A DNA stretch of 64,000 nt, from positions 1 to 64,000 of the forward strand of contig CAISPN010000074.1 of NCBI GenBank assembly GCA_903887375.1, given 5' to 3'. Shown here in pieces: positions 16,401 through 25,043 of this stretch (the stretch's first letter is position 1; every line of letters starts with the position of its first letter). The position numbers and the translations under genes were made by a program. The notes beneath the pieces are model-generated. The model worked only from the letters and a program-made list of their open reading frames with translations, did no database searches and was not told the DNA's origin. The stretch comes from an uncultured cyanobacterium (GTDB lineage Bacteria > Cyanobacteriota > Cyanobacteriia > Cyanobacteriales > Microcystaceae).

Positions 16401-18761
16401 TACTTGTGCCAATTCCAGGCGTTTTCCCTGCCAAGCAAAACGAGCTTCTAGTGGGTAATCTACAACACTAATTCCTTGAGAAAAGTTGAGATCTCCTTGA
16501 GCTTTAATAGATTGAAGATTCAATTTAGACAAACTGCCGCGCAAGTTAACCCTGCCATTGAGTTTGCCTTGTAATTCAGGAGAAATAGAGGCAAGTTGTA
16601 GTTGTCTTAGCTGGGCTTGGGTTTGCCATTGATCACCATTTAGAGCAATCTGACTCAATTCGATCTGTCCCTGTCTAGAGGTAAGCAAAGCTGAGCCAGT
16701 AGCATTTAGACTTTTGATTGGATCTTTCAGCAGACCTGATACATCCAGATTTGCTTTGATCTGCCCAGGAATTTGGGCAACAAAAGAATTAATGGCTATA
16801 TCATTGACTTTAATCTTGGCTTTCCAGTTTCCCTGTTGTAGCGATAGGCGCTCTACCTTAAAAGTGCCCTTTTTATCAAGGATAATTTCAGCATTGCCTT
16901 GGGCTTTGAGGGTTTCTTGAATTTTTTCTAGAGAGCCATCAGCCCAAATGTTAGCCTTAACAGAGCCCTTTACTGGTAAATTTAGAGCAGAAATTGACAA
17001 TTGCTCAGTTGTAAGATTGGCGCGCCAGTTTCCATCTTGAGTATTGATAGAAGGTAGATTGATTTTTCCCTGTGGGAGTAAAACCTGTGCATTTCCTTTA
17101 ATTTGCAATGAGCGAACTAGTCTAGCTCCCAAATTACCTTTGATATATAGATCTGCATTCGCTTTACTTTTTGGTAATTTTGTTATACTTGGCTGGATAT
17201 TTTCTGCTTTTAACTGTGTTTGCCAAGACCCATACTTACTGTCATACTCAATATTTTTGAAATTGAGATCACCATCTAACAATTTAGTTTGAACCTGAGC
17301 AGTTAATTTAAGTTGATTCTGATTGACTAATTTTCCTTTGATTTGTCCTTGCGCATTGATTATGCCAATTTTAACTGGTAGAGCTAGAGCATAGAGCTTA
17401 GCTAGAGTATCAGCGGGAATATCTTGGGCTTTAAAATTCAGATTAAAGCTAGCAGGATTTTTTCCAGAGGCAATCCTAACTCCACCATTTCCTGATAATT
17501 GTCCCCCCAAAGCAGGTACAGCCTGCCAATTTTGCAATGCCACCTCTGAGCCTACTAATTTACCAGAGATTTGAAATTTATTTAGGGCAATTTTATCAAT
17601 TTGAGTAGCATTTTTAGTTGAGTATAATGAAAGGACTAGTTCGGGTGCATTGAGCTCTCCAGTTACTTTGACTTGGGCTTGAGCGCTGCCTTTAATTTTT
17701 AATGGGGATACTTTAATTTTCAGAGTATTTAGGGTATCTTTCAAAACAAATGGCTCACTCTGGAGAGTTAAGTTATAGCCATTAACTAAATCTACAATAC
17801 CGTTTATTTTAGATTTTATATTGCCAAATTCTGCTGTTATTCCATCACCTAGGACTACACTTGAGTCAACAAATTTAACTGCGCCTTGAATATTACTGAT
17901 TGGTTCGGCAAGTTGGGGCAATTTTGCCATTACCTGAGAAATCTGAGCGCTGCCAGCTAAGACAAACGGCTGATTAGGCTGAAATTCAACCTGTAAATCG
18001 CTTGCTAATTCTCCTGATGTTAGAGCAAGAGAAACAGGAAGTAATTTAGCTATTTGCTGAGCAGGTAAGTTAGAGCTAGTTAACTTGATTTTGCTCAGAT
18101 TGCTATTGAGATTACTAGTGCCGCTAAGTTGCAGATTTCCTTTACCTATAAAAGCTGATAGATTATAGTCAATTACAGAATCTTTATCTGTTTTTAATTG
18201 CAATTGACCATTTTTTATATTTAACTGCAGTGGTGGATTGAGAAGGTTTTGGGAATTTCTTGCTCGGAGTATGACTTTACCTTGATCAATATGCAGAGTT
18301 TTAAATTCCGGCTTGATTAGATCATTTTTTCCAGGGGCAGGAAGTGTTAGGGGGGTAATTAACCAATCTCCCCGGGTAGATTGCTCTAGATAAACCTCTG
18401 GATTAAAGGCTTCTACATTTATTTCAAGTCTTCTTTCAGTTAAAGCCTGCCAAGGATCAAAAGTAGCAATAACCTTGGGTATTGTAATTTGGGCAGGATC
18501 ATTTTGGGTGGGTAAGATTTGACTAGCCCCAAATTCTAGATGATTTAAAGATATTCCTTTTAATTGCCCTATCTTGACAGGCCTGTTGAATATATTAGAT
18601 AGTTCTTTGGAAATTAAAGGAGATAACTGGTTATTTATAAAATTTTTGCCATAAAAATAGCCCGCCCCAGCAACAACAAAAAAGCCAGCCAACAATCCTA
18701 TGCATTTTTGACCTTTAAAGGTTTTAGTTGCTTCTGGGGATGATGGCGGCGGGTTAGTCAT
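13419..18761 (-). CDS. tamB: TamB-like translocation/assembly module protein (DUF490)
   Basis: A 1780-residue envelope protein. A single N-terminal transmembrane segment (about residues 21-38) is followed by a very long periplasmic region of repeated amphipathic beta segments with recurring G-x-L-x-L and 'KGNL' patterns, as in AsmA/TamB-type bridging proteins. The last 300 residues form the conserved TamB/DUF490 domain, with SEINNPFTANIDGLQTVRIEAKVDG, a glycine run LLGGGGDPT and the terminal VLQYEIRF, which ends in aromatic Phe like outer-membrane proteins. It probably spans the periplasm and helps lipid transport or outer-membrane protein assembly. No BamA/TamA homologue is adjacent. Confidence 0.9.
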   Translation of the reverse strand: MTNPPPSSPEATKTFKGQKCIGLLAGFFVVAGAGYFYGKNFINNQLSPLISKELSNIFNRPVKIGQLKGISLNHLEFGASQILPTQNDPAQITIPKVIATFDPWQALTERRLEINVEAFNPEVYLEQSTRGDWLITPLTLPAPGKNDLIKPEFKTLHIDQGKVILRARNSQNLLNPPLQLNIKNGQLQLKTDKDSVIDYNLSAFIGKGNLQLSGTSNLNSNLSKIKLTSSNLPAQQIAKLLPVSLALTSGELASDLQVEFQPNQPFVLAGSAQISQVMAKLPQLAEPISNIQGAVKFVDSSVVLGDGITAEFGNIKSKINGIVDLVNGYNLTLQSEPFVLKDTLNTLKIKVSPLKIKGSAQAQVKVTGELNAPELVLSLYSTKNATQIDKIALNKFQISGKLVGSEVALQNWQAVPALGGQLSGNGGVRIASGKNPASFNLNFKAQDIPADTLAKLYALALPVKIGIINAQGQIKGKLVNQNQLKLTAQVQTKLLDGDLNFKNIEYDSKYGSWQTQLKAENIQPSITKLPKSKANADLYIKGNLGARLVRSLQIKGNAQVLLPQGKINLPSINTQDGNWRANLTTEQLSISALNLPVKGSVKANIWADGSLEKIQETLKAQGNAEIILDKKGTFKVERLSLQQGNWKAKIKVNDIAINSFVAQIPGQIKANLDVSGLLKDPIKSLNATGSALLTSRQGQIELSQIALNGDQWQTQAQLRQLQLASISPELQGKLNGRVNLRGSLSKLNLQSIKAQGDLNFSQGISVVDYPLEARFAWQGKRLELAQVNAKNLNIKGYLDIDSQKINQGISSLGNFSLDITARNLNLQKLPLPATLAKIKKQGSLDFIGNLKGNLKEPQLSGDIVVKRFVFGPVILEPVLTGRIHADPRSGANLELSGKKDRIIADLDSKFQLQNLDLQLEPLKLTASQQSKQINLKVKYLSLAWLKEFLQYSPVSTNIQSVALAGDFSGDFKINLAKKEILSQNIQITNPVLGIIRGNIFAGQISFLDGNFTLKQGIFKINKSQYELEGLLKTKEDFAFKFNTKTKDANIQNTLEALQIFEFADLAHIFSPPVYAKAQALYTDKQSNKIPLFDLGKSDATVIYQLRRYSEIKTIYNLEQEKNKKNFNLPELSKLKGNFDAQLSVAGSLTQPINAQFSFTGQKWQWEKYAIEEILAEGEFQNGSLELKPVKIQAGDSLLSFAGKIDSYQQTGKLKLLKIPLSLLNDFLNLPANLNFAGLLNADLSLAGNHHNPKAKGTIDILDGMVNQTPLKSAQAQFSYNDSVLNFSANSTLSADTHPITLEGKFPYQLPFVKKAPLTNNFALNVNVRDNGLMLLNILTSEELRWLSGRGSVDVSIRGSFDHSQNKFTDLKADGLIELSNGSLAAQFVPDQPITGINGKISLDFDHIDVQELNAKFSGSQIKIAGTLPLTRASLPVTKPLRADFDGLAFNLKGLYKGGLRGQLTFIGTALNPHIGGNIELSNGQILLGSLIGESVQTNVSIESGKMSASVVEFDNLELSLKDKVQLNQFPVLSFDTSGTLTLNGTLDQPHPLGTIKLKGGLVNLFTTQFRLGSGEDNTATFSPNHGLDPYLKIRLYTSAAETQRNLIRTDSLSSEINNPFTANIDGLQTVRIEAKVDGYASDLERSIELTSVPARSQVEIISLLGGGGDPTIGLANLASSAILGSFQETLRSTLGFSQFRVFPTQLINQQDRIGTAQMGIAAEVGVDLSPSIYFSAQQILNIQRPTQFGLRYSINDNLYIRGSSNFSDDSRAVLQYEIRF

Positions 18762-18817
18762 TGGACAGCTCTAGACCTCTTTTTTTGCTATTTTAAGTCA
18801 GGATATGCCCAAACTGT

Positions 18818-19114
18818 CTAGGGTTTTGTCTTAATAACCACCGGTCCATTGACGATAGTCTGACAAGCTAGACGAAAATTTTCGGGTTTATTTTTGAGTT
18901 TACGTTTTTCAAAATCTGTCTTTGGTGAGAGATTTTCCATTCCTTCAACTACTTCCACAATGCAGGTTCCGCATTGTCCAGCACCGCCACAGTTCATCAA
19001 CTTACCACTTAGAGTATAGATATCTATACCATTTTGGATAGCTTTTTCTCTTAGGTTAGCCCCTTGGGCTACTATAATATCTTTATTCTCTTTAACAAAG
19101 GAAATAGCAGTCAT
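18818..19114 (-). CDS. [2Fe-2S] ferredoxin, plant-type-like
   Basis: A 98-residue soluble electron carrier with a [2Fe-2S] site C42-x5-C48-x2-C51 ... C84. The first loop is [11 protein letters not shown], one residue longer between the first two cysteines than the photosynthetic PetF pattern (C-x4-C), so it is more like the divergent cyanobacterial and adrenodoxin-type ferredoxins than PetF. It lies 56 bases upstream of the TamB-like gene on the same strand. The redox partner is unknown. Confidence 0.88.
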   Translation of the reverse strand: MTAISFVKENKDIIVAQGANLREKAIQNGIDIYTLSGKLMNCGGAGQCGTCIVEVVEGMENLSPKTDFEKRKLKNKPENFRLACQTIVNGPVVIKTKP

Positions 19115-19193
19115 TTGCGCTCCATGCTTTTGAATCTATAGGCATATTGTATAACGTTTACAATTCTTAATAAAATCTCATATTAGCTCTCAA

Positions 19194-20282
19194 CTAGATT
19201 GGATTGAGATATTGGTAGAGATTGCGAGCTTGGGCTTGAGAGCTATGATTTTGGTACCAGTCATAAGCGTTGTCTGCAATCGTCTGCTCTAGGGATATAT
19301 TTACCGCTTCTAGAGCAGTATCTGCCAGATAATAGTGCTTGCCTGCCTCTAGCCCATCTTCATCCTCAGCGCGCTCTGATACACATACAGGCAATAAACG
19401 ATGGGCGCAGTAAGCCGCAAATACTCCTGATTTAGCTAAGAATTGATTTGGATAGTAAAAAAAACCTACCATGGCATTTGAGAGATATTCACTAATTTCC
19501 TGGGGGGATCTTTTGCCTAGAAATTTTATGGGAATACCAGAAATAGAGCTTATTGCTAAATTCAGCGGCGCACCAATATCTAGTATTTCTTCAATTTTTA
19601 ACTGAACGCAGGTTTGCTCGAGAAAAGCTCTTGATTGATCATATACTTTGCTGCGCCAACCGACTCCACCAAAAACTACCAATTGGCGCTTGCGATTGCA
19701 TAATTGGCTTGGATGATGAGGCTCACCGACATTGGAAAAAACTGGATTAACTGGAAGAAGCTGCTGATGTTTCTCCCCAACCAATTGGCTGATTCTCTGG
19801 GCAAATAATCTATTACTTGTTAAATATTGATTACTAAGAACAATTAGGCGCTTTGCTATGTTTCTTTGCAATGGTGAGGTCCAAAATTGACTGTTCCAGA
19901 TTGGACCATAGGCATAGACTTCATGAAATATGGTAACTAAAAAAGAATTTGGGCTTTCTTTTCGCCACCTTTCAAGCCCATCTACCAACCATACTGGACA
20001 ACCACGTTTGGCATAGCCATAGCCAACATAATGAAGAAGAACAATATTTCTTTCTGGAATTGCTTTAGGTAGTAATTTAAGGAGACTATTTGAGGATCTT
20101 ATCTCTACTTTGTGCACTGGAAAATCTTCCAACATTTTTTCTCCGGTCCAAAGAGGATCTCCTACAATAAATTCACTCTCTAGAGCAAAATCTTGCCATA
20201 ATCTTTTGGCCAGGATAAAGCCATAGTCGCCCAATCCATCAATAGCTGGTGGTAAACGAGGCACTATTGTTGTGATTTTCAT
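19194..20282 (-). CDS. Glycosyltransferase, GT4-like
   Basis: A 362-residue protein starting MKITTIVPRLPPAIDGLGDYG, the typical glycine-rich first loop of GT-B glycosyltransferases. A second Rossmann half contains LVVFGGVGWRSKVY and LGKRSPQEISEYLSNAMVGFFYYP, then the acidic SERAEDEDGLEAGKHYY near the end. I start at the ATG at 20282, four bases after the stop of the upstream gene, because the longer frame runs back into that gene. It forms a pair with the GT4 gene at 20287 and probably acts on the same exported glycan. The substrate is unknown. Confidence 0.8.
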   Translation of the reverse strand: MKITTIVPRLPPAIDGLGDYGFILAKRLWQDFALESEFIVGDPLWTGEKMLEDFPVHKVEIRSSNSLLKLLPKAIPERNIVLLHYVGYGYAKRGCPVWLVDGLERWRKESPNSFLVTIFHEVYAYGPIWNSQFWTSPLQRNIAKRLIVLSNQYLTSNRLFAQRISQLVGEKHQQLLPVNPVFSNVGEPHHPSQLCNRKRQLVVFGGVGWRSKVYDQSRAFLEQTCVQLKIEEILDIGAPLNLAISSISGIPIKFLGKRSPQEISEYLSNAMVGFFYYPNQFLAKSGVFAAYCAHRLLPVCVSERAEDEDGLEAGKHYYLADTALEAVNISLEQTIADNAYDWYQNHSSQAQARNLYQYLNPI

Positions 20283-20286
20283 TTTT

Positions 20287-21441
20287 CTATTGTGATGTAG
20301 TTGTTTCGATAATTTCACTGAAAAAGTCAAGATATTTTCTTGCAACAATCTCCCAGCTAAATTCACTATGAACTTTTTCTAGACCTTCTTTGCTCAGTTG
20401 TTCTCTTTTACTTGGGTTGGTTAATAGCTCAGAAATTGCTTTGACCCAGCCTGCTTCATCTTTTTCTCCAACAACAATTCCTGATTGCCCAATCACATAG
20501 GGAATTTCTCCACTGTCACTACCAATTACAGGAATACCACAGGCAAAAGCTTCAATTAACATTCTGCCAAATTGTTCGCGCCAATTTTTTGCGCTCTGGC
20601 TTGGAGCCACTAGAATATCCATTGCATTGAGATAGTTGACAACATCATTGTGTCGAACATCTGTGCATATTCTCACTTGATTAGGATGTAGTTTTGCCCA
20701 AGTTTGCAATTGCGATTCCATTGCTCCAGTACCTACAAACAATACTCGCCAAGGAGTTTCCAAACGCTCAAGCACATTCATCAACAAAGGTAGTCCTTTT
20801 TCCGGTACAAGTCTACCCAGATAGCCAATTACCGGTATATCGGAATCATCCCAATTAAGTAAATGAAGAATTTTCTGACCATCTACCCTAGAAGGACTAA
20901 AGTGCTTAATATCGACTCCCAAAGGTATCAATCTCATTGGTTTGGCATAACCTTGGCGATCTTTTAGGGCATCATATACAGTATTTCCAGAGCAAATCCA
21001 ACCTGCTGCGCGATTCATAGAATACTGCTCAAGCCAGTTAAATGGAGGTATATAGTTTTTAGATTTACTTTGGGCAGTTCTATAGATTAAAGGAATATTT
21101 TGTGGCATCCACCAAGCAAGCTGAGCGCCAGCTAGTATGTAGGGCTCTTCCCAGCAATGCACTATATCCCAGTTTTGTTGCATTATTTCCCGCAAGCGCC
21201 AACCATAGCTCATAATGTGGATTCTTCCACTGTTGTATACTGGTACCCCTTCGAGTCGGCAGATCTCGCTTGGATCACTTTCCAGTTGCAATGGTCTCAG
21301 GTCGCCATACATAAGGTTAGGGGCAACCGCAGTGACATCCCACTCAACTTTGCCAAGTAAGGACATCTCATTGACCAGACGTCGATTCAAAGCAACGACA
21401 TACGAGTGTCCAATAGAAAGAAGTTTTCTTGTACGAGGCAT
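20287..21441 (-). CDS. GT4 family glycosyltransferase
   Basis: A 384-residue GT-B glycosyltransferase. The C-terminal donor domain shows VIGYLGRLVPEKGLPLLMNV, VLFVGTGAME and the E-x7-E type motif EQFGRMLIEAFACGIPVIGSDSGEIPYVI. The N-terminal half carries YGWRLREIMQQNWDIVHCWEE, an acceptor-side helix-strand unit. It lies four bases upstream of a second glycosyltransferase, so both are probably one transcription unit for an exopolysaccharide or glycolipid. Confidence 0.9.
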   Translation of the reverse strand: MPRTRKLLSIGHSYVVALNRRLVNEMSLLGKVEWDVTAVAPNLMYGDLRPLQLESDPSEICRLEGVPVYNSGRIHIMSYGWRLREIMQQNWDIVHCWEEPYILAGAQLAWWMPQNIPLIYRTAQSKSKNYIPPFNWLEQYSMNRAAGWICSGNTVYDALKDRQGYAKPMRLIPLGVDIKHFSPSRVDGQKILHLLNWDDSDIPVIGYLGRLVPEKGLPLLMNVLERLETPWRVLFVGTGAMESQLQTWAKLHPNQVRICTDVRHNDVVNYLNAMDILVAPSQSAKNWREQFGRMLIEAFACGIPVIGSDSGEIPYVIGQSGIVVGEKDEAGWVKAISELLTNPSKREQLSKEGLEKVHSEFSWEIVARKYLDFFSEIIETTTSQ

Positions 21442-21480
21442 TTGAGGGTTTGATTGGTCTGTGTTGTAATTTTACCAAAT

Positions 21481-21525
21481 AAATGGCTAAAAGCCTCGCA
21501 CTTCAGGGCGACTTCCTCTTGAAAT
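21481..21525 (+). mobile_element. Probable left-end remnant of an IS605-type element
   Basis: The segment contains an imperfect palindrome, CGCaCT-tc-AGgGCG, followed by ACTTCCTCTTG. This resembles the subterminal hairpins at left ends of cyanobacterial IS200/IS605 elements. It precedes the tnpB remnant by 80 bases and no tnpA is present. Identification is from general resemblance only. Confidence 0.35.
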
Positions 21526-21606
21526 CATTTTAATATTTATCTAGTTTATATCCTGATAAAATAAATCCATGATAACCGGAGAAGCTAAGCTACTAAAAGG
21601 ACTTAG

Positions 21607-22206
21607 CTAAAGTTTAAGAAACATTGTCGCTCTCTAGAGTACAAGGTATCAGGCTGGGAACTATCTGATGATTGTATGTCTATCACTTTCACGGATGGTT
21701 TTGAGATAGGTACATTATCTCTATACTGCAACAAACAAATAAGGGAAGATCTATTTAGATTAAAGATAAACAGAGTGAGGATAGTTCGCAGGGCTGATGG
21801 ATACTATGCTCAATTCTGCTTTGATGCAGAACGTAAAGAGGTAGGTACATATACAGGGAAGGTAGTCGGATTAGATTTGGGTTTAAAGTATTTCACTAAA
21901 GACCAAAACGGCAACGCTGTAATATATCCAGAGTATCTAAGACAGTCTGAAAAACGCCTTAAAAAAGCGCAGCGCAAGTTAAGCAAGAGGTTCGTCAAGG
22001 GCGCTAAACCGCGGTCGAACAACTATCACAAAGCAAGGAAACAACTAGGTAAACTCCATCTAAAAGTTCAAAGGCAGCGTAAAGATTGGGCAATTAAACA
22101 AGCCCGATGCGTAGTTCACTCTAACGATGTGATTGTCTATGAAGATCTAAAGGTAAGGGATGAATACTCTAGGCATCGAATGGCAAAACAGTACCCTAGG
22201 GCATAG
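21607..22206 (+). pseudogene. TnpB (IS200/IS605 accessory nuclease) central fragment
   Basis: TnpB coding similarity begins at about 21607 in frame with the open frame that has its first ATG at 21676. The part before the ATG reads SLEYKVSGWELSDD, which continues into SITFTDGFEIGTLSLY as in intact cyanobacterial TnpB. The RuvC-I aspartate motif VVGLDLGLKYF and the RuvC-II-like segment VIVYEDLKV are kept. The N-terminal DNA/RNA-binding region is gone, and the frame stops after RHRMAKQYPRA, so the zinc finger and last catalytic aspartate are deleted. A stop codon lies upstream in frame and there is no start with an SD. It cannot be an active nuclease. Confidence 0.85.
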
Positions 22207-22339
22207 GGAATCTGCCTCGCAAGAGGGAAAGCTTGGGGAGAAGACCGTCTCTACTATTGAAGGGCAACCAGATATAGCAAGCGGGCTTCTGTGAGCTGGG
22301 AACAAGAATCCTAGCCGTTCACGGCGGGGAGTATGTCAA
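22207..22339 (+). mobile_element. Right end of IS605-type element, including omegaRNA-like 3' region
   Basis: After the tnpB fragment the sequence resembles, from memory, the conserved 3' part of cyanobacterial IS605/IS1341-type elements: a region around CTTGGGGAGAAGACC, then GTGAGCTGGGAACAAGAATC, then a hairpin GCCG-TTCA-CGGC and the end GGGGAGTATGTCAA at 22326-22339. In active elements this stretch encodes the scaffold of the TnpB guide RNA and the transposition right end. Confidence 0.6.
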
Positions 22340-22402
22340 TGTAGTATCGCAGTAGAGTATTTTCTTGTGCTAAAAATCTCAACGTCTTAACAATACATAG
22401 CA

Positions 22403-23380
22403 GTGAGTGTATTTCACTTTTTCTCGAATACCTCTTGGGTGCTTTTATTAGCTGGGCTAGCAGATCATCTGATAGGAGATCCCAAAACATGGCTGCATCC
22501 GACTATGGTTATTGGATCTTTAATTGACCAAGGTAAAATTTGGTCTTTGGCTATCACTTCTAAAAAACAATATCGTCGTTTACTAGGCGCTTTGTTAAAT
22601 TTGGTGATAGTTATAGGCAGTGGACTAGTAGGCTTTTGGTTGGTCAAACTGTCTGAGTTGATTTCTCCATATTTAGCAATAGCTACCTCTAGCGTCATCT
22701 TGGCTAGTTGTTTTGCTACCAAATCTTTGGCTGATGCGGCGCAAGAGGTACTCTCAAAAGATAGCTCATTAGCTCAAATGCGCAAGAGTTTGGCTCAATA
22801 TGTAGGCAGAGACACTATCGATCTTACTAAAGATGAAATTTACCGCGCTCTGTTAGAGACAATTGCAGAAAATACTCCCGATGGAGTGACTGGCCCGCTT
22901 TTCTACGCTTTGCTAGGATCTTTGATTCCCGGAGTTGGTCCAGTTCCTTTAGCTTTAGCTTACAAAGCCGCAAGCACTTTGGACTCGATGATTGGCTACA
23001 AGAGAGAACCCTATACTTATATTGGTTGGTTTAGTGCTCGCTTGGAAGACTATCTCACCTGGATACCATCTCGATTGACTGCGCTAACTTTAGCCTTAAT
23101 CTCAAGAGAGCCTAGAAGGGTTTTAAAAATCTGCATAAGAGATGCCCCCCAAGATCCTAGCCCCAATTCAGGCTGGAGCGAAGCTGTCTACGCTGCTATT
23201 GTTAATGTTCAACTTGGTGGTAGCAATAATTACCAAGGAGTGAAAAAATATAAGCCCCTGCTAGGTGATCCTCTAGAATCTATCTCTCCTGCAAAAATAG
23301 AATATTCGCTTAAACTAATGCGCAGTTGTTTTTGGCTTTGGTTGATTTTGGGAATAGTTCTAGTTGAATTTTTTCGCTAG
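22403..23380 (+). CDS. cbiB: Adenosylcobinamide-phosphate synthase
   Basis: A 325-residue integral membrane enzyme of cobalamin synthesis that attaches the aminopropanol arm to adenosylcobyric acid. Conserved segments are LADHLIGDPKTWLHP near the start, LAQYVGRDT, ETIAENTPDGVTGPLFY and the AYKAASTLDSMIGYK helix, then APQDPSPNSGWSEA. It starts at GTG. No other cob genes or B12 riboswitch are next to it; the upstream 200 bases are the IS right end. It overlaps the convergent pterin dehydratase gene by 21 bases. Confidence 0.94.
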   Translation: MSVFHFFSNTSWVLLLAGLADHLIGDPKTWLHPTMVIGSLIDQGKIWSLAITSKKQYRRLLGALLNLVIVIGSGLVGFWLVKLSELISPYLAIATSSVILASCFATKSLADAAQEVLSKDSSLAQMRKSLAQYVGRDTIDLTKDEIYRALLETIAENTPDGVTGPLFYALLGSLIPGVGPVPLALAYKAASTLDSMIGYKREPYTYIGWFSARLEDYLTWIPSRLTALTLALISREPRRVLKICIRDAPQDPSPNSGWSEAVYAAIVNVQLGGSNNYQGVKKYKPLLGDPLESISPAKIEYSLKLMRSCFWLWLILGIVLVEFFR

Positions 23381-23653
23381 CTCATTGATTATGCTAGCTA
23401 GTTCTGTATCTTTGTCTGTAATTCCACCTGCATCATGAGTAACAAGGTCAATGGTAACGCGGTTATAGACATTGAACCACTCTGGATGATGTCCTTGAGA
23501 TTCAGCTACTATAGCAATGCTGCTCATAAAGCCAAAAGCTTCAACAAAAGATTTAAATTTGAGGTCTCGATGAAGTTTGCCATCTATAATTTGCCAATCT
23601 TTAAGTCCAGCCAAGGCATTGGTAAGTTCATTTTGAGTTAATGGTTTAATCAC
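23360..23653 (-). CDS. phhB: Pterin-4a-carbinolamine dehydratase
   Basis: A 97-residue protein with the dehydratase signature SQGHHPEWFNVYNRVTIDL, which contains the catalytic His-His pair and the following Tyr/Asn, and the terminal THDAGGITDKD segment. It recycles 4a-hydroxy-tetrahydropterins in bacteria with aromatic amino-acid hydroxylases, and may serve other roles in cyanobacteria. No hydroxylase gene is nearby. Its 3' end overlaps cbiB by 21 bases. Confidence 0.92.
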   Translation of the reverse strand: MIKPLTQNELTNALAGLKDWQIIDGKLHRDLKFKSFVEAFGFMSSIAIVAESQGHHPEWFNVYNRVTIDLVTHDAGGITDKDTELASIINELAKKFN

Positions 23654-23694
23654 GACTTTTAAAAATTACACAATTAATATTCAATATAGCAATA

Positions 23695-23757
23695 GTAGCT
23701 CTTGTTGGTATGGGAGCTGCTGGTGTATTGAGGTAGAGAGGTCAAAAAGATAAAGAT
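23695..23757 (+). pseudogene. Scrap of a secreted-protein C-terminus
   Basis: Sixty-three bases are clearly similar, without gaps, to the 3' end of the gene at 25040-25327 (its positions 25256-25318). Both read as ALxGMGAAGV followed by a QKDKD-type tail, but here an in-frame TAG interrupts after VLR. No start or remaining coding sequence is present. It lies directly before the truncated nuclease gene. Confidence 0.65.
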
Positions 23758-23762
23758 ATGGT

Positions 23763-24398
23763 TTGATTTTCGACAGAGCGAAAGACTATCCCATCTATTT
23801 TGTAGAAGTACAGTTTCAAAGAGATACTGATTTTTACTATAGGCTAGTAACTGAGATATATATGTATCTTGGACAATACAGACCCAATCAGTCTTGGCAA
23901 GGTGTCGTACTTTGGGCAAAACGTGCCTTAGAGTCCCAGATCCCTCCAGAATACGCACCTCTTTTTCAACAAAATCTCATCAAAATTATCTATCTAGATG
24001 AGATAGAACCAACTACCATAGGATTGGGTATCATAGATTTATTAGTAGCTTGTGAAAAAGATACTATTCCCGAAAAGGTGCAGTTATTGACTACAAAAGC
24101 CAAAGAAACCATTGTAGATAATACACTCCAAAGAAATATTATTGAACTGATTGAGAAGATAATAGTTTATAAATTTCCCAAAAAGAGCAACAAGGAGTTA
24201 GAAGAGATGTTTGGACTAAGCGAATGGCAACAAACCCAATTCTATAAAGATGTAAAACTTGAAGGATTACTTGAGGGAAAACTTAAATCAATACCTGGTC
24301 TTTTAAAGCTAGGTCTATCTCCAGAGCAAATAGCTACTGCACTCGAACTAGATCTAGAAATTATTCAACAAGAGATTGATAAATTAGAAACTAATTGA
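23763..24398 (+). pseudogene. Rpn/DUF2887-type nuclease, N-terminus missing
   Basis: The frame starts inside the conserved core, with YPIYFVEVQFQRDTDFYYRL, the E-x-Q PD-(D/E)XK catalytic strand of the Rpn/DUF2887 family that is abundant in cyanobacteria. The usual N-terminal 60-70 residues, with the first catalytic acidic residue, are absent and there is no start codon with an SD. The C-terminal helical tail ending in GLLKLGLSPEQIATALELD, a helix-turn-helix-like repeat seen in the family, is intact. The family promotes recombination or acts as a nuclease; this copy is probably inactive. Confidence 0.7.
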
Positions 24399-24548
24399 TG
24401 AAAATACCTAGAGTTACTGTCTATTTATCGAGGTTTATTGACAATCTTCAAAGTCCCTCGCCCCTTGTGGGATTCGGGATTGAGGAAAATGGGTTATTTA
24501 TTGTCTTAAATAGGTTAAGATTTAGATAAAAATCTATTATTTTTATTT

Positions 24549-25043
24549 ATGCCTAACAACAAATGGACAAAAACAGCAACTTCCGCTAGTCTAGCAATCC
24601 TCGGCGTCACACAATTGAATAATAAAGCCAATGCGAACATCGTGCAAGGGGGGACAGCGTCCCTCAGCTTGTCTTTCCTGGGGTACAACCATGTTGCTTG
24701 GTCCATAGACGCCTCCACCCACAATACCAACCTCGGAGGGTCGTTAAGTGGATTTTTATCCCCAGGTGACGCTTCTGTTCTTTTTGGCCGCACGGCGAAT
24801 GTTTCTGCAAGTTCTAACCAAGTGCGCTTCCTTGCTGCAGCAAGTACTGGCGCTGATGTTGCTCTTTTCTTTGGGAGTCATAACACTGGCAAGGCGAATC
24901 TCCTGAGAATTCCAGCCAATACATACCAAGCTCAATTCGTTGGCAGCCAACATGGCTACATCATGTTTAAGGATATTAAAACTTCCCTTACTAGCCCCAC
25001 ACTTATGGGTGGGCCAGATGGGAAGCTTCAGGAGATACTGTGA
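24549..25043 (+). CDS. Exported protein, N-terminal part of a split gene
   Basis: 164 residues with a signal peptide (ATSASLAILGVTQLNNKANA, cleavage after ANA) and a glycine/serine-rich beta-type body. I do not recognise the family. The next frame starts on the overlapping GTG, one base out of phase, and carries a C-terminal membrane anchor, so the two were probably one secreted, anchored protein that is now frameshifted, or are translationally coupled. GC content is clearly higher than neighbours (about 50% over 24661-24780 by eye), which suggests transfer. Confidence 0.6.
   Translation: MPNNKWTKTATSASLAILGVTQLNNKANANIVQGGTASLSLSFLGYNHVAWSIDASTHNTNLGGSLSGFLSPGDASVLFGRTANVSASSNQVRFLAAASTGADVALFFGSHNTGKANLLRIPANTYQAQFVGSQHGYIMFKDIKTSLTSPTLMGGPDGKLQEIL

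Noticed and set aside
22340-22402. Possible cobalamin riboswitch ahead of cbiB
   Set aside because: The space is taken by the right end of the IS remnant and no B12-box or conserved hairpins are visible.
23674-23958. Minus-strand open frame of 94 codons opposite the Rpn-type gene
   Set aside because: It is the shadow of the better-supported plus-strand frame and shows no conserved motif or SD.
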